A DNA stretch of 64,000 bases from contig NZ_CP083452.1 in the NCBI RefSeq assembly GCF_020080045.1, positions 5,001 through 69,000 of the forward strand. The letters run 5' to 3'. Position numbers and translations under genes: made by a program. A model generated the notes under the pieces. It saw nothing but the letters and a program-made list of their open reading frames with translations, searched no databases and was not told the DNA's origin. This DNA comes from Comamonas odontotermitis (GTDB taxonomy: Bacteria; Pseudomonadota; Gammaproteobacteria; Burkholderiales; Burkholderiaceae_C). Position 1 is the stretch's first letter. Each line of letters starts with the position of its first letter. This document shows positions 1 through 11,948 of this stretch, in pieces.

Positions 1-349
<349 letters not shown>

Positions 350-534
350 GGAAAACAGCTTCGCTGTTTCGGTGGATGCTCACTTTGTGCAAACAAAGTG
401 AAGTGCCATCGGCACGGCAGGAGCCAAAAAAGCAATCAAGATTGAACGCCCACACTTATCGGTTGTTGGAACACAAGCCAAGGCTTTGTAGAGACTGAGT
501 CACACAAGACGCAGTAGCTACTAGGCATTGGAAT

Positions 535-611
535 GGGTCTGTAGCTCAGCTGGTTAGAGCACTGTGTTGATAACGCAGGGGTCGTTGGTTCGAGCCCAAC
601 TAGACCCACCA
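535..611 (+). tRNA. tRNA-Ile (GAU)
   Basis: This is a full cloverleaf in the 16S-23S spacer. The acceptor arm GGGTCTG pairs with the 3' strand before the encoded CCA. The D-loop has AGCTCAGCTGGTTAGAGC, the anticodon loop TTGATAA carries GAT, and the T-arm has GGTTCGAGCC. Ile followed by Ala is the usual spacer pair in Burkholderiales. Confidence 0.98.
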
Positions 612-768
612 AAAGCTTCCAACGGATTAGAGGTTGAGCTTATGCCGCTTTGGTTGATCAGTGAAATGCTGATTGACTAGAGCCAAGCAGTGCGAGGCGT
701 CTGATGCGAAGCACACTGATGTGTGTGAGCAGCAGGCAACGAAGCAATGCGCAGGCTATAGGCAATCA

Positions 769-844
769 GGGGGATTAGCTCAGCTGGGAGAGCACCTGCT
801 TTGCAAGCAGGGGGTCGTCGGTTCGATCCCGTCATCCTCCACCA
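769..844 (+). tRNA. tRNA-Ala (UGC)
   Basis: This is a full cloverleaf with an encoded CCA. The acceptor strand GGGGGAT pairs with ATCCTCC and gives a G3:U70 wobble pair (771 with 838), the main identity element for alanyl-tRNA synthetase. The anticodon loop TTTGCAA carries TGC. It is the second spacer tRNA of the rrn operon. Confidence 0.98.
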
Positions 845-1250
845 ATACCTGGTTGTCAAAACTAGCGTCCGATAGACACTTATCACTCAACACCAAAGCG
901 GTTTCGCAAGAGACTGTTTTGTTGTTGATACCGGATTCCCGGATCAAGCGGCTGTTCTTTAAAAATTCATAGAGTCGAAATCAGCGTTGCTGGTGGAAAC
1001 TGCACATTCGTAAAGGTTTAGTGCAGACCGTGCCACCAGCAACAATTTGATTGCGTCAAAACGAATGAAACTTTGCGATGAGCAATTTTTATTCAGTAAT
1101 GACGAATATTCTTCAAGAATGTGGATCTGGGAGACCAGGTCTACGGCAAAGATATTCACATTACGGCATAACGCGCGAGGTGAGAGACCTCGCAAAGCAG
1201 TTGCTTGAGAGTGTAGCGATGTTCTCTAGAGATAGAGGTCAAAGTTATAG
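845..1250 (+). other. 16S-23S spacer, distal part
   Basis: About 400 bases between tRNA-Ala and 23S with no gene. It holds a boxA-like antitermination site (953-965). It also holds the 5' strand of the pre-23S processing stem (1241-1257), which is perfectly complementary to 4119-4135. I see nothing else in it. Confidence 0.9.
953..965 (+). promoter_or_regulatory. boxA-like rrn antitermination site
   Basis: TGTTCTTTAAAAA resembles the boxA consensus TGCTCTTTAAA bound by NusB/NusE (S10) in nascent rRNA. It lies in the spacer ahead of 23S, where boxA copies are expected. Confidence 0.75.
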
Positions 1251-4127
<2,877 letters not shown>

Positions 4128-4273
4128 ATAACTTTGATGATCCCTCCCTTAGATGGGATGCATGCAAAGACACTGCAACTGCAGTTATGCCCAAAGCGCA
4201 ATCAAATTTAGCTGATAAGACTCTATGAATTCGCTGCGCTGCCTAACAAACCTGGCAGCAAAGCAAAAAGTTA

Positions 4274-4388
4274 TGCCTGATGACCATAGCAAGTTGGTAC
4301 CACTCCTTCCCATCCCGAACAGGACAGTGAAACGACTTCGCGCCGATGATAGTGCGGATTCCCGTGTGAAAGTAGGTCATCGTCAGGC
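4274..4388 (+). rRNA. rrf: 5S ribosomal RNA
   Basis: About 115 nt starting TGCCTGATGACCATAGC and ending GTCAGGC, so the two ends form helix I. It contains the conserved CCATCCCGAAC segment of loop C. It is the last gene of the operon and an intrinsic terminator follows at once. Confidence 0.96.
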
Positions 4389-4397
4389 TTTTATTCC

Positions 4398-4436
4398 TAA
4401 ACCCCCTCAGTCTTCGACTGCGGGGGTTTTGCTTTT
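4398..4436 (+). terminator. rrn operon terminator
   Basis: A GC-rich hairpin, AACCCCC then CAGTC-TTC-GACTG then GGGGGTT, is followed by a T-rich tract, 10 bases after 5S. It is a typical intrinsic terminator. Confidence 0.93.
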
Positions 4437-4518
4437 ACGGGCTCGAAACAGGCGGATTATTTAGGGGCAAAACCTCATGGTATTTGCGCGGATCGCGCTT
4501 GCAGATTTTTGACTGATT

Positions 4519-5736
4519 ATGTTTTCTTCGTTGACGCGTGTGGTGCTGCGAACCAGCCTGGTGGCACAAATCATGTGCGCGATGGTATTGGGCGTAGCCA
4601 TTGGATACCTGACGCCAGAGGGCGCAAGTGGATTGTCCATTCTGGGCAAATTGTTTGTTTCGGCTCTCAAGGCGGTGGCACCGATTCTTGTACTCATTTT
4701 GGTTATGGCTGCGATATGTGGGCAGCGCAAGGGTGCCGCGACGCATATGCGGCCCGTGTTGGCTCTCTATCTTGTGGGCACTTTCGCTGCAGCGCTTGTA
4801 GGTGTTGCTGCCAGCATGCTCTTTCCTACCATTTTGCATTTGGAAGGCGCTGCCGATGTGAGCCAGGCGCCCAAGGATGTCTCGCAAGTCATGCTGGATC
4901 TGCTGATGCAGGTGGTAGATAACCCGGTGCACGCTTTGATGGCGGGTAACTATATTGGAGTGCTCGCCTGGGCGATCGCTTTGGGTTTTGCATTCCGTCA
5001 TGCGGCGAAGAGCTCCAGGCAAATGATCCAGGATGCCGCAGGGGCAATCACGCAGGTGATTCAGTGGGTGATTCGCCTGGCGCCCCTTGGTGTTTTGGGA
5101 TTGGTTGCGTCTACCTTTGCAGAGGCAGGCGCCGATGCCCTGGTGGGCTATGTGCGTGTGCTGCTGGTGTTGGTTGGTGCAATGCTTTTTGTTGCTCTTG
5201 TGGTGAACCCTTTGATTGTGGGAGCAGTCATTCGTGCGAATCCTTATCCCTTGGTTCTGACTTGCTTGCGCGAGAGTGCGGTGACGGCTTTTTTCACGCG
5301 TAGCTCAGCGGCCAACATTCCAGTCAACCTGGCATTGGCCGAAAAGCTGGGCCTGGATCGGGATACCTATTCCATTGCCATTCCGCTGGGTGCCACGATC
5401 AATATGGCAGGTGCTGCCATCACGATCAGCGTGTTATCACTGGCGGCGGCTCACACCATGGGTATTCAGGTGGCGTTACCGACTGCAATACTGCTCTGTG
5501 TTGTGTCGGCGCTGTGCGCATGCGGTGCATCCGGTGTGGCAGGGGGCTCGCTGCTGCTGATTCCGCTGGCCTGCAGTCTGTTTGGTATCAGTAACGATGT
5601 GGTGATGCAGGTCGTGATGGTGGGGATGCTCATCGGCGTTGTGCAGGACTCTGCCGAGACCGCGCTGAATTCGTCCACCGATGTGCTCTTTACCGCAGCA
5701 GCTTGCATGCGCGCTGATCGACTGCAACAGGCCTGA
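4519..5736 (+). CDS. sstT: Serine/threonine:Na+ symporter SstT
   Basis: A 405-residue inner-membrane protein of the dicarboxylate/amino acid:cation symporter (DAACS) family. It should take up L-serine and L-threonine with sodium. I recognise it by near-identity to E. coli SstT over long blocks, such as [10 protein letters not shown] near residue 50, [14 protein letters not shown] near 265-280, the NMAGAAITI motif near 300 and [14 protein letters not shown] near the C-terminus. These blocks form the two re-entrant hairpins and the substrate and Na+ sites of the fold. Its length matches E. coli (414). It stands alone between the rrn terminator and its own hairpin terminator at 5759. Confidence 0.95.
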   Translation: MFSSLTRVVLRTSLVAQIMCAMVLGVAIGYLTPEGASGLSILGKLFVSALKAVAPILVLILVMAAICGQRKGAATHMRPVLALYLVGTFAAALVGVAASMLFPTILHLEGAADVSQAPKDVSQVMLDLLMQVVDNPVHALMAGNYIGVLAWAIALGFAFRHAAKSSRQMIQDAAGAITQVIQWVIRLAPLGVLGLVASTFAEAGADALVGYVRVLLVLVGAMLFVALVVNPLIVGAVIRANPYPLVLTCLRESAVTAFFTRSSAANIPVNLALAEKLGLDRDTYSIAIPLGATINMAGAAITISVLSLAAAHTMGIQVALPTAILLCVVSALCACGASGVAGGSLLLIPLACSLFGISNDVVMQVVMVGMLIGVVQDSAETALNSSTDVLFTAAACMRADRLQQA

Positions 5737-5758
5737 TGGTTTGATTGTGGCGGTTGGC

Positions 5759-5785
5759 AACGGCTCCTGGAAGGAGCCGTTTTTA
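5759..5785 (+). terminator. Terminator after sstT
   Basis: ACGGCTCC-tgga-GGAGCCGT is followed by five Ts. It lies between convergent genes (sstT and the amidotransferase). Confidence 0.9.
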
Positions 5786-5798
5786 ATGCTCAGCACAT

Positions 5799-6566
5799 TT
5801 ACAGAAATAGCCGCCGTCCCTGGTCAAATACCATTAGCTCACCGGGTTGAAAGTGCGTCCATTCTTCATTGGTGGTGAGAGGGGTTGTGACAACGACGGC
5901 GACGCGGTCCTGTGGCGTGGTGCAGGTGGAGAAATCGAGGCTGAGGTCTTCGTCGCTCAGGTGCGCATGCGAGAACGGGTGTGCACGCTCCGTGTAGCAG
6001 AGGAATGTGGTGGCATGGGCCCAGAGTGCATCGCCGTTGCAGAGCAGAAAATTAAAGGTGCCATGCGGCGCAATGCGGGCCGCCAGATCGCGCAGAGTGT
6101 GTGTGAGCTCTGCGATGCTTGGCGTGCCTGCGTGGGATTTCCACAGTTCCTGCATGATCCAGCAGAACACGTGTTCGCTGTCGGTATCTCCAACAGGGCG
6201 GAAATGTGCATGCAGACGCGGACGAAAGTCCTTCAGATCGCCATTGTGGGCAAAGACCCAGTTCTTGCCCCAGAGTTCTCGTACAAAGGGGTGGCAGTTC
6301 TGCAGCAGCACGCGGCCTTGTGTCGCCTTGCGGATGTGTGCAATGACATTGCGGCTTTTGATGGGGTAGCGGCGGATCAACTCCGCCATCGGCGAATCCG
6401 CGGCCGGGTGGTGATCCACCAGGTGGCGCAGGCCGCCTTCTTCGAAAAAGGCAATGCCCCAGCCGTCACTGTGGTGGTCCGTGTTGCCGGCACGCTGCGA
6501 AAAGCCGGTAAAGCTGAAGTTGATATCGGTGGGGGTGTTGCAGTTCATCCCCAGCAATTGGCACAT
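5799..6566 (-). CDS. Class II glutamine amidotransferase, YafJ type
   Basis: A 255-residue stand-alone Ntn-hydrolase. Cys2 directly after Met would become the catalytic N-terminal nucleophile. HHSDGWGIAFF (about residues 31-41), HIRKATQGRV (about 97-106) and FAHNGDL (about 129-135) are the glutaminase-site motifs. The family covers YafJ and the fungal DUG3 glutathione-degrading enzymes; the real substrate of the bacterial proteins is unclear. No synthetase domain or partner gene is attached. A long open frame on the other strand is a shadow. Confidence 0.88.
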   Translation of the reverse strand: MCQLLGMNCNTPTDINFSFTGFSQRAGNTDHHSDGWGIAFFEEGGLRHLVDHHPAADSPMAELIRRYPIKSRNVIAHIRKATQGRVLLQNCHPFVRELWGKNWVFAHNGDLKDFRPRLHAHFRPVGDTDSEHVFCWIMQELWKSHAGTPSIAELTHTLRDLAARIAPHGTFNFLLCNGDALWAHATTFLCYTERAHPFSHAHLSDEDLSLDFSTCTTPQDRVAVVVTTPLTTNEEWTHFQPGELMVFDQGRRLFL

Positions 6567-6622
6567 GGCAGAACACTCTCAAAACGCACTGAAGACCTAG
6601 TGTAGACCATCCTCAGCCGCTA

Positions 6623-8092
6623 TCAGTGCGCCGCAGGCGTTGGCCGTGCGCGCAGCTGGAGCGCGGCGATGCCTGCGAGCACGCACACAACAGCCAGCAA
6701 GGCAAAGGTATCGCGGAAAGCGGACACGCGCTCTGCCATGGCAATCTCTACCGCCGCCGATTGCGCAGCGTAGTAGCCCACGCGCCACTCCAGAAAGATG
6801 CCGCACAGGCTGACGCCAGCCGCACCACCCAGCATGCGCAGAAAGCTGAATGTGCTGGAGCCTTGCGAGATGAGGCTTTTGTCCAGCGGGCGCATGCTGC
6901 CAAGGGTGAGCGAGGGCAGGATAAAGCCCAGGCCAATGCGGCCCAGCACGGTGTAGCCCACCAGCAGCCACAGTGACGAGCCGGGCTGCAGCACGCCTGT
7001 GAGCACAAATGACAGTGCCAGCAGCGCCAGCCCGCCTATCACCAGCCAATGGGCCGGTGTGCGGTCGGCCATGCGGCCCGCCAGGGCGATCACGCCGCCC
7101 AGCACCAGGCCTGCGGGCAGCATGGTGGTTCCCACCACTGAAGCAGAGTAAGACAGCCCCAGTTGCATGAACACCGGCAGCAGGTAGGTGGATCCAAACA
7201 GCGCGGTGCCGTAGATGAAGGCGACAATACAGCCGGCGGCAAAGGGCTTACAGGCAAACAGGCGCAGATCCATCAGCGGCTTTTCGCCACGGGCCAGCAT
7301 GCGCTTTTCCCATGCCACAAACCCCGGAAAGCATGCCAGGGCGATGGCAAGCAGCACAGCGCTTTCCTGCCAACTGGTGCCATGCAGTGCGACGAGGCCG
7401 TTGAGCAGGCAGATGGTGCCCACCGTGGCAATGCCCAGACCAATCCAGTCGAGGCTCTTGCCTTTGCGGTCGGCCGATGCGCCGCCTGGAGCATTGATGG
7501 GCACGTACCGCAGACCCAACCAGATCGAGGCCAGACACAGCGGCACCACCATGAAGAACACCGAGCGCCAACCCATCCAGTCCACCAGCAATCCGCCCAC
7601 GCTCGGGCCGATGGCAGGCGCCAGCACAATGCCCATGCCGAACAATCCATTGGCGCGGCCTTGTTCATTGGGTGCAAAGGCGTGCAGGATGATGATGGCC
7701 GGAATGGGCTGAATCACGCCAGCGGCAAGGCCCTCGACCACGCGTGCGACCAGCACCAGGTTGTAATCGGTGCTGAAGCCGCCCCCGATGCCGCCAAGCA
7801 TCAGCAGGACGACGGCGCCCAGATAGGTGTTGCGGTAGCCATAGCGCGTCAGCAGCCAGGGGGTGGTCAGCATTGCCACCGTGGTGGCCACCATGAACGA
7901 CGATGTCACCCACTGCGCGCGCGACTGGCCCAGCTGGAAATGGTGGCTCATGGCCGGAATGGCCACATTGAAGATGGTGGACGAGATGATCGACGCCATC
8001 GTGCCGATCATCACGGTAAAGAGCAGATACCAGCGGAAGCGCTCGCCGTACAGGGCGCGCAGATCTTGGGCATTGTGGTTGCTGATATGCAT
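6623..8092 (-). CDS. MFS drug exporter, DHA2/EmrB-QacA type
   Basis: About 489 residues with roughly 14 predicted membrane helices, a proton-driven inner-membrane exporter of the drug:H+ antiporter-2 family. The N-half has the RYGYRNTYLGAVVLLMLGG segment (motif A region) and a motif-C-like GPSVGGLLVDWMGWRSVFF stretch. The ATG at 8092 (MHISNHNA) is preferred to an upstream start that adds eight Arg-rich residues. No periplasmic adaptor or outer-membrane channel gene sits beside it, so it probably works alone. The substrate cannot be told. Confidence 0.87.
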   Translation of the reverse strand: MHISNHNAQDLRALYGERFRWYLLFTVMIGTMASIISSTIFNVAIPAMSHHFQLGQSRAQWVTSSFMVATTVAMLTTPWLLTRYGYRNTYLGAVVLLMLGGIGGGFSTDYNLVLVARVVEGLAAGVIQPIPAIIILHAFAPNEQGRANGLFGMGIVLAPAIGPSVGGLLVDWMGWRSVFFMVVPLCLASIWLGLRYVPINAPGGASADRKGKSLDWIGLGIATVGTICLLNGLVALHGTSWQESAVLLAIALACFPGFVAWEKRMLARGEKPLMDLRLFACKPFAAGCIVAFIYGTALFGSTYLLPVFMQLGLSYSASVVGTTMLPAGLVLGGVIALAGRMADRTPAHWLVIGGLALLALSFVLTGVLQPGSSLWLLVGYTVLGRIGLGFILPSLTLGSMRPLDKSLISQGSSTFSFLRMLGGAAGVSLCGIFLEWRVGYYAAQSAAVEIAMAERVSAFRDTFALLAVVCVLAGIAALQLRARPTPAAH

Positions 8093-8196
8093 GATGGATG
8101 GCGTGCGACGGCGCAAACCTGGATCGCCCTTGCGTACGAGATACTATGAATTTAATAGCTTGGTGCGCTTGGCAGGCTTGCGTTGAGTGGCAATAA

Positions 8197-8439
8197 TTAT
8201 CGCAACTTTGGCGCCTGAGCACCAGCGCCTGCTGTGTCCAAGCCAACGGTGGCTTGCCCGCAGGCGGGGCAGATGCAGCGCTGGCCGCGTTCGGCGGCAG
8301 GTACACGCTGCAGTGCTTCCGGGCTGATCTGCGCCGTCATGCACCAGCATTGCTCTGCTGGCAGGCCCTGGGCGACAGCGCACTGGTTGTGCTGTCCGCA
8401 GAGCGGACACCGCTGCGCCTGGGGGCTGGTATTGCTCAT
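8197..8439 (-). CDS. Cysteine-rich CWC family protein
   Basis: An 80-residue protein starting MSNTSPQAQRCPLCG. It has CPLC near 11-14, the CWC signature at 31-33 and CICPAC at 55-60, enough cysteines to bind a metal such as zinc. The family is widespread in proteobacteria and has no established function. Its ATG overlaps the stop of the upstream DHH phosphoesterase gene, so the two are translationally coupled. It is easily missed because a longer open frame runs upstream of the true start. Confidence 0.85.
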   Translation of the reverse strand: MSNTSPQAQRCPLCGQHNQCAVAQGLPAEQCWCMTAQISPEALQRVPAAERGQRCICPACGQATVGLDTAGAGAQAPKLR

Positions 8440-9398
8440 GCTGCGGTTGCAGGTGCGGGGCGGGGGGCTGGCAGGGCGTCCTCGGGCCGCGCGGTCAGGC
8501 TGCCAGCCAGCAACTCCGGCAGGCGGTCTGCACCCATGCGAAAACCGCAGGCCTGCGCATGTCCGCCACCGCCCATGCTTTCTGCGAGCGGAATGCAGTT
8601 GAAATCGGAGCGTGAACGCAGGCCACATTTCACGCCTTTTTCGTTGGCGCTCCACATCAGCGCAAAGCTGCCGCTCTTTTTGGCCAGAATATCGCCCACC
8701 TGGCTGTGGAACATGCCGGGGGCGTTCACCATCAGGCCTGCAATGCCGTTGAAGACAACAGGCTGCGCTCCCTCGGCGATATCGCTGCACAGTTTCAGGT
8801 ACTTTTCGTCCATGGCTCCGCCGCGTGCCATGAAGGCTGCCAGCTGCTCGGGCGTGAAGGCAGCAATCTCGGCCCAGCGCTCGAATGTGCGCGGCTCCAT
8901 GTCAAGCGCCGCCAGGAAAGCGCCGCTCTCGGGATACTGCCAGCGCCAGATATCGCGGTCTTCAATGTGCAGGATGAGGGCTGGGATCGCTTCGGACGGG
9001 TGGAAAAACTCCCACGCAAGGCGCGCACCGGACTTGTTCATGTCAAAGTGCACCACGCCGCAGGTGCAGCGGTAGCCGGTCAGCTTTTCTGCGGCGCTCT
9101 TGTGGTGGTCCAGCAGCACCAGCTTGTGGGCCTTGGCTTCAATGGCGGCCAGCAGCTCGGGGCCAAAGGCGAAATCGAGGATGTAGATGGTGCGGCCATT
9201 CAGGTCGCCCAGGTCGTCCACTGTCTGGATTTCGCCGTGGTCCAGGCCGCGGAACTCTGCCTTGCCGCCAAAGAACAGCCAGGCTGCCAGCGCGGCGCCA
9301 TAGCCATCAGGGCAGCTGCGCCCGTGGTAGAGGATGAACGGCTTGGGGTCGTTGATGTCGGCGCTTACCGGCAGAGACAGGTCGGGCAGGAGTTTCAT
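8436..9398 (-). CDS. DHH-family phosphoesterase
   Basis: A 320-residue cytoplasmic protein. The N-terminal DHH domain shows HGRSCPDGYGAALAAW (about 25-40; family form HxDxDG), ILDFAFGPE and the namesake LLDHHKS (about 95-101). The C-terminal part has GGGGHAQACGFRMG (DHHA1-type substrate motif). Relatives hydrolyse phosphodiesters in oligonucleotides, nanoRNA or cyclic dinucleotides. The first motif keeps PDG but lacks the canonical first Asp, so metal binding may differ. It is the first gene of a two-gene unit with the CWC protein. Confidence 0.87.
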   Translation of the reverse strand: MKLLPDLSLPVSADINDPKPFILYHGRSCPDGYGAALAAWLFFGGKAEFRGLDHGEIQTVDDLGDLNGRTIYILDFAFGPELLAAIEAKAHKLVLLDHHKSAAEKLTGYRCTCGVVHFDMNKSGARLAWEFFHPSEAIPALILHIEDRDIWRWQYPESGAFLAALDMEPRTFERWAEIAAFTPEQLAAFMARGGAMDEKYLKLCSDIAEGAQPVVFNGIAGLMVNAPGMFHSQVGDILAKKSGSFALMWSANEKGVKCGLRSRSDFNCIPLAESMGGGGHAQACGFRMGADRLPELLAGSLTARPEDALPAPRPAPATAA

Positions 9399-9455
9399 GC
9401 CCGCTATTTTCCGCCAGCTGCAGTACCCGAGTGTGCGCGCTATTTCTGGCCCGGG

Positions 9456-10433
9456 TTATGCGTTTCCCGATTTGCGCGCTCCCCGTGCTTCTCGCGTCAC
9501 CAGCCAGATGCCCAGGCACACCATGGCGAGGGCCAGCACATAGTGCCAAGCCCACAGAGTCTCCCCGAGAAACCACGCCGACAGCACGGAGCCAAAAACG
9601 GGCACGGTGAAGTTGTAGATCGTCACCTGGCTGACCCGGTTGTGCTTAAGCAGCAGGCTCCACAAGGTGAAGGCGGCCGAGGACAGCAGGGCCAGATACA
9701 CCAGAAGCGCCAGCGCCTGCCAGGAAGGCAGGCCCATCTGGCCGCCGCTGCCCCAGCCTATCAGCACCAGCAGCGCGCCGCCCAGTCCCAGTTGCCAGCC
9801 GGTCATGGCCATGGCATCCACGGTTTGCGACAGTTGCTTGCCGTAGATGCTGGATGCCGCCAGGATCAGCGCCGCCAGCACCACCGAGCCTTCGCCCAGC
9901 CAGCTGAAAGCCCCACCCAGCTCGCCGCTGCCGCCCAGCGTTACCGTGAGCACGCCAGCAAAGCCGATCACGCAGCCCAGAGCCTTGGCAGGCGTGAGCC
10001 GGTCGTTGGCGTAGAACCCATGTGCTATCAGCACGCTGAAAAAGGTGGCCGTGGCGTTCATGATGGCGCCTTTGACGCCAGTGGTGTAGGCCAGGCCCAG
10101 GTAGAAGAACACGTATTGCAGGCTGGTCTGCGTAGCGCCCAGCACCAGCAGTTGGCGCGAATGTGCGCGAAACGTCTGCAGCGCAGGCTTGCCCATGGCA
10201 GCTGCCACCAGCAGCACAAAGCCGCCCGCCATCACAAAACGCCAACCTGCAAACAGCAGCTTGCTAGGCAGATCGGACTGCGCGATGGAGAACAGCGCAT
10301 AGCCGCCCTTGATCGCCGGATACGAACTGCCCCATAGCAGGCAGCACAGCAGCGCCACACCGGCCACCACGGCAGGGCTGCGCCATGTCGATGTCACAGG
10401 CGCCGGTGCGTGGCCGGTACTTGCCGTGCTCAT
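9456..10433 (-). CDS. EamA/DMT-family transporter
   Basis: A 325-residue inner-membrane protein with about ten helices in two EamA repeats. The second repeat ends in SVLSAWFLGETLWAWHYVLA, the usual hallmark near helices 8-9. Its start overlaps the aldehyde dehydrogenase stop by four bases, making it the last gene of the leftward aldarate operon. The family exports or imports small metabolites; the operon suggests a sugar acid or pathway intermediate, but that is inference from position only. Confidence 0.86.
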   Translation of the reverse strand: MSTASTGHAPAPVTSTWRSPAVVAGVALLCCLLWGSSYPAIKGGYALFSIAQSDLPSKLLFAGWRFVMAGGFVLLVAAAMGKPALQTFRAHSRQLLVLGATQTSLQYVFFYLGLAYTTGVKGAIMNATATFFSVLIAHGFYANDRLTPAKALGCVIGFAGVLTVTLGGSGELGGAFSWLGEGSVVLAALILAASSIYGKQLSQTVDAMAMTGWQLGLGGALLVLIGWGSGGQMGLPSWQALALLVYLALLSSAAFTLWSLLLKHNRVSQVTIYNFTVPVFGSVLSAWFLGETLWAWHYVLALAMVCLGIWLVTREARGARKSGNA

Positions 10434-11878
10434 GCCAGGGTGTATGCCGTTTTGACGGTGGTGTAGAACTCCTGCGCATAGCGGCCTTGCTCACGCGGGC
10501 CGTAGCTTGAGCCCTTGCGGCCGCCAAAGGGCACGTGGTAATCCACGCCCGCCGTGGGCAAATTCACCATCACCATGCCAGCCTGCGCATGGCGCTTGAA
10601 GTGCGTGGCGTATTTCAGGCTCGTGGTGGCAATGCCTGCCGACAGGCCGAATGGCGTGTCGTTGGCCACGGCCAGCGCCTCGTCATAGTCGCGCACGCGG
10701 ATCACGCTGGCCACCGGGCCAAACACCTCTTCGCGGTTGATGCGCATGGCAGGCGTGCTGTCCACCAACAAGGCGGGTTGCAGGAAAAAGCCCTGCTTGC
10801 CGCTGCCCGTGTGGCAGCCAATGCGCTCGCCACCAGCGGCCAGCACGGCGCCTTCCGCCTTGGCGATTTCCACGTAGCTCAGGTCCTGCTCCAGCTGTGC
10901 CTGGCTGACCACGGGGCCAATGTCGGTGCCTGCTGCGCGCGCATCGCCCACCTTGAGCTTGGCCATGCGGGCCTGCAAGGCTGCGATGAAGGCCGGGTAG
11001 ATTTTCTCGGTCACGATCAGGCGGCTCGATGCTGTGCAACGCTGGCCGGTGGAGTAGAAGCAGCTTTGCGCCGACAGCTCCACGGCCTGGGCCAGGTCGG
11101 CATCGTCCAGCACCACCTGGGGGTTCTTGCCTCCCATCTCCAACTGTACCTTCTTGCCGCTCTTGACGCAGGCTTCGGCAATGCCGCGGCCCACGCCTAC
11201 CGACCCGGTGAAGCTGATGGCAGCCACATCGGGGTGCTGTACCAGGGCTTCACCAATGACGCGACCCCGGCCCATGACCAGGTTGAAAACACCCGCAGGG
11301 ATGCCGCTGCGGTGGATGATGTCGGCCAGCGCCCAGGCGCTGCCCGGCACCAGATCGGCAGGCTTGAGGACCACGCAGTTGCCAAAGGCCAGCGCCGGGG
11401 CAATCTTCCACGCCGGAATGGCGATGGGAAAATTCCACGGCGTGATCAGGCCCACCACGCCAATGGGCTCGCGCGTGATCTCCACGCCAATGCCGGGGCG
11501 CACCGATGGAAGGCTCTCACCGGCCAGGCGCAGGCATTCGCCCGCAAAGAACTTGAAGATCTGGCCTGCCCGCGCCACCTCGCCAATGGCTTCAGGGCGG
11601 GTCTTGCCTTCCTCGCGTGCCAGCAGGTCGCCCAGCTCGTCCTTGCGGGCCAGAATCTCGTTGCCGATCTTGTCGAGCGCATCGTGGCGTGCCTGGATGC
11701 CCGAGGTGCTCCAGGCGGGAAAAGCCGCCTGCGCCGCAGCCACCGCTGCATTCACATCGGCTGCATCGCCTTGCGCGTATTCGCCAATCACATCGGCCTG
11801 ATCGCTGGGGTTGGTGTTGGGTGTGGTGGCATGGCCCGCAGTCCAGTTGCCGTTGATGAGGTTGTTGTAGATCGTCAT
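10430..11878 (-). CDS. 2-oxoglutarate semialdehyde dehydrogenase
   Basis: A 482-residue NAD(P)+-dependent aldehyde dehydrogenase. Visible sites are the TPWNFP nucleotide-binding segment (146-151), FTGSVGVGRG (about 223-232), the general base Glu247 in LEMGGKNPQ and catalytic Cys281 in GQRCTASSR. ALDHs encoded beside kdgD oxidise 2,5-dioxopentanoate to 2-oxoglutarate, the last step of oxidative glucarate, galactarate and pentose pathways. I infer that activity here from the operon with kdgD and gudD. Length and motifs are intact. Confidence 0.9.
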   Translation of the reverse strand: MTIYNNLINGNWTAGHATTPNTNPSDQADVIGEYAQGDAADVNAAVAAAQAAFPAWSTSGIQARHDALDKIGNEILARKDELGDLLAREEGKTRPEAIGEVARAGQIFKFFAGECLRLAGESLPSVRPGIGVEITREPIGVVGLITPWNFPIAIPAWKIAPALAFGNCVVLKPADLVPGSAWALADIIHRSGIPAGVFNLVMGRGRVIGEALVQHPDVAAISFTGSVGVGRGIAEACVKSGKKVQLEMGGKNPQVVLDDADLAQAVELSAQSCFYSTGQRCTASSRLIVTEKIYPAFIAALQARMAKLKVGDARAAGTDIGPVVSQAQLEQDLSYVEIAKAEGAVLAAGGERIGCHTGSGKQGFFLQPALLVDSTPAMRINREEVFGPVASVIRVRDYDEALAVANDTPFGLSAGIATTSLKYATHFKRHAQAGMVMVNLPTAGVDYHVPFGGRKGSSYGPREQGRYAQEFYTTVKTAYTLA

Positions 11879-11884
11879 GGTGGT

Positions 11885-11946
11885 ATTTTGATAAAAAGGC
11901 CTCTGGCGCCCGATAGGTTGGCGCAGAATGCTATGAAATAAATAGT
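11885..11946 (-). repeat. Dispersed palindromic repeat, copy 2
   Basis: Read on the minus strand: CTATTTATTTCATAGCATTC, then GCGCC...GGCGCC, then AGAGGCCTTTTTATC. This is the same AT-box / GCGC-stem / AGGCC layout as the other copies in this window. It fills the gap between gudD and the aldehyde dehydrogenase gene, right after the gudD stop. Confidence 0.6.
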
Positions 11947-11948
11947 AA

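Noticed and set aside
8706..10337. Open frame of 543 codons antisense to the DHH and EamA genes
   Set aside because: It spans two real genes on the other strand and shows no recognisable domain.
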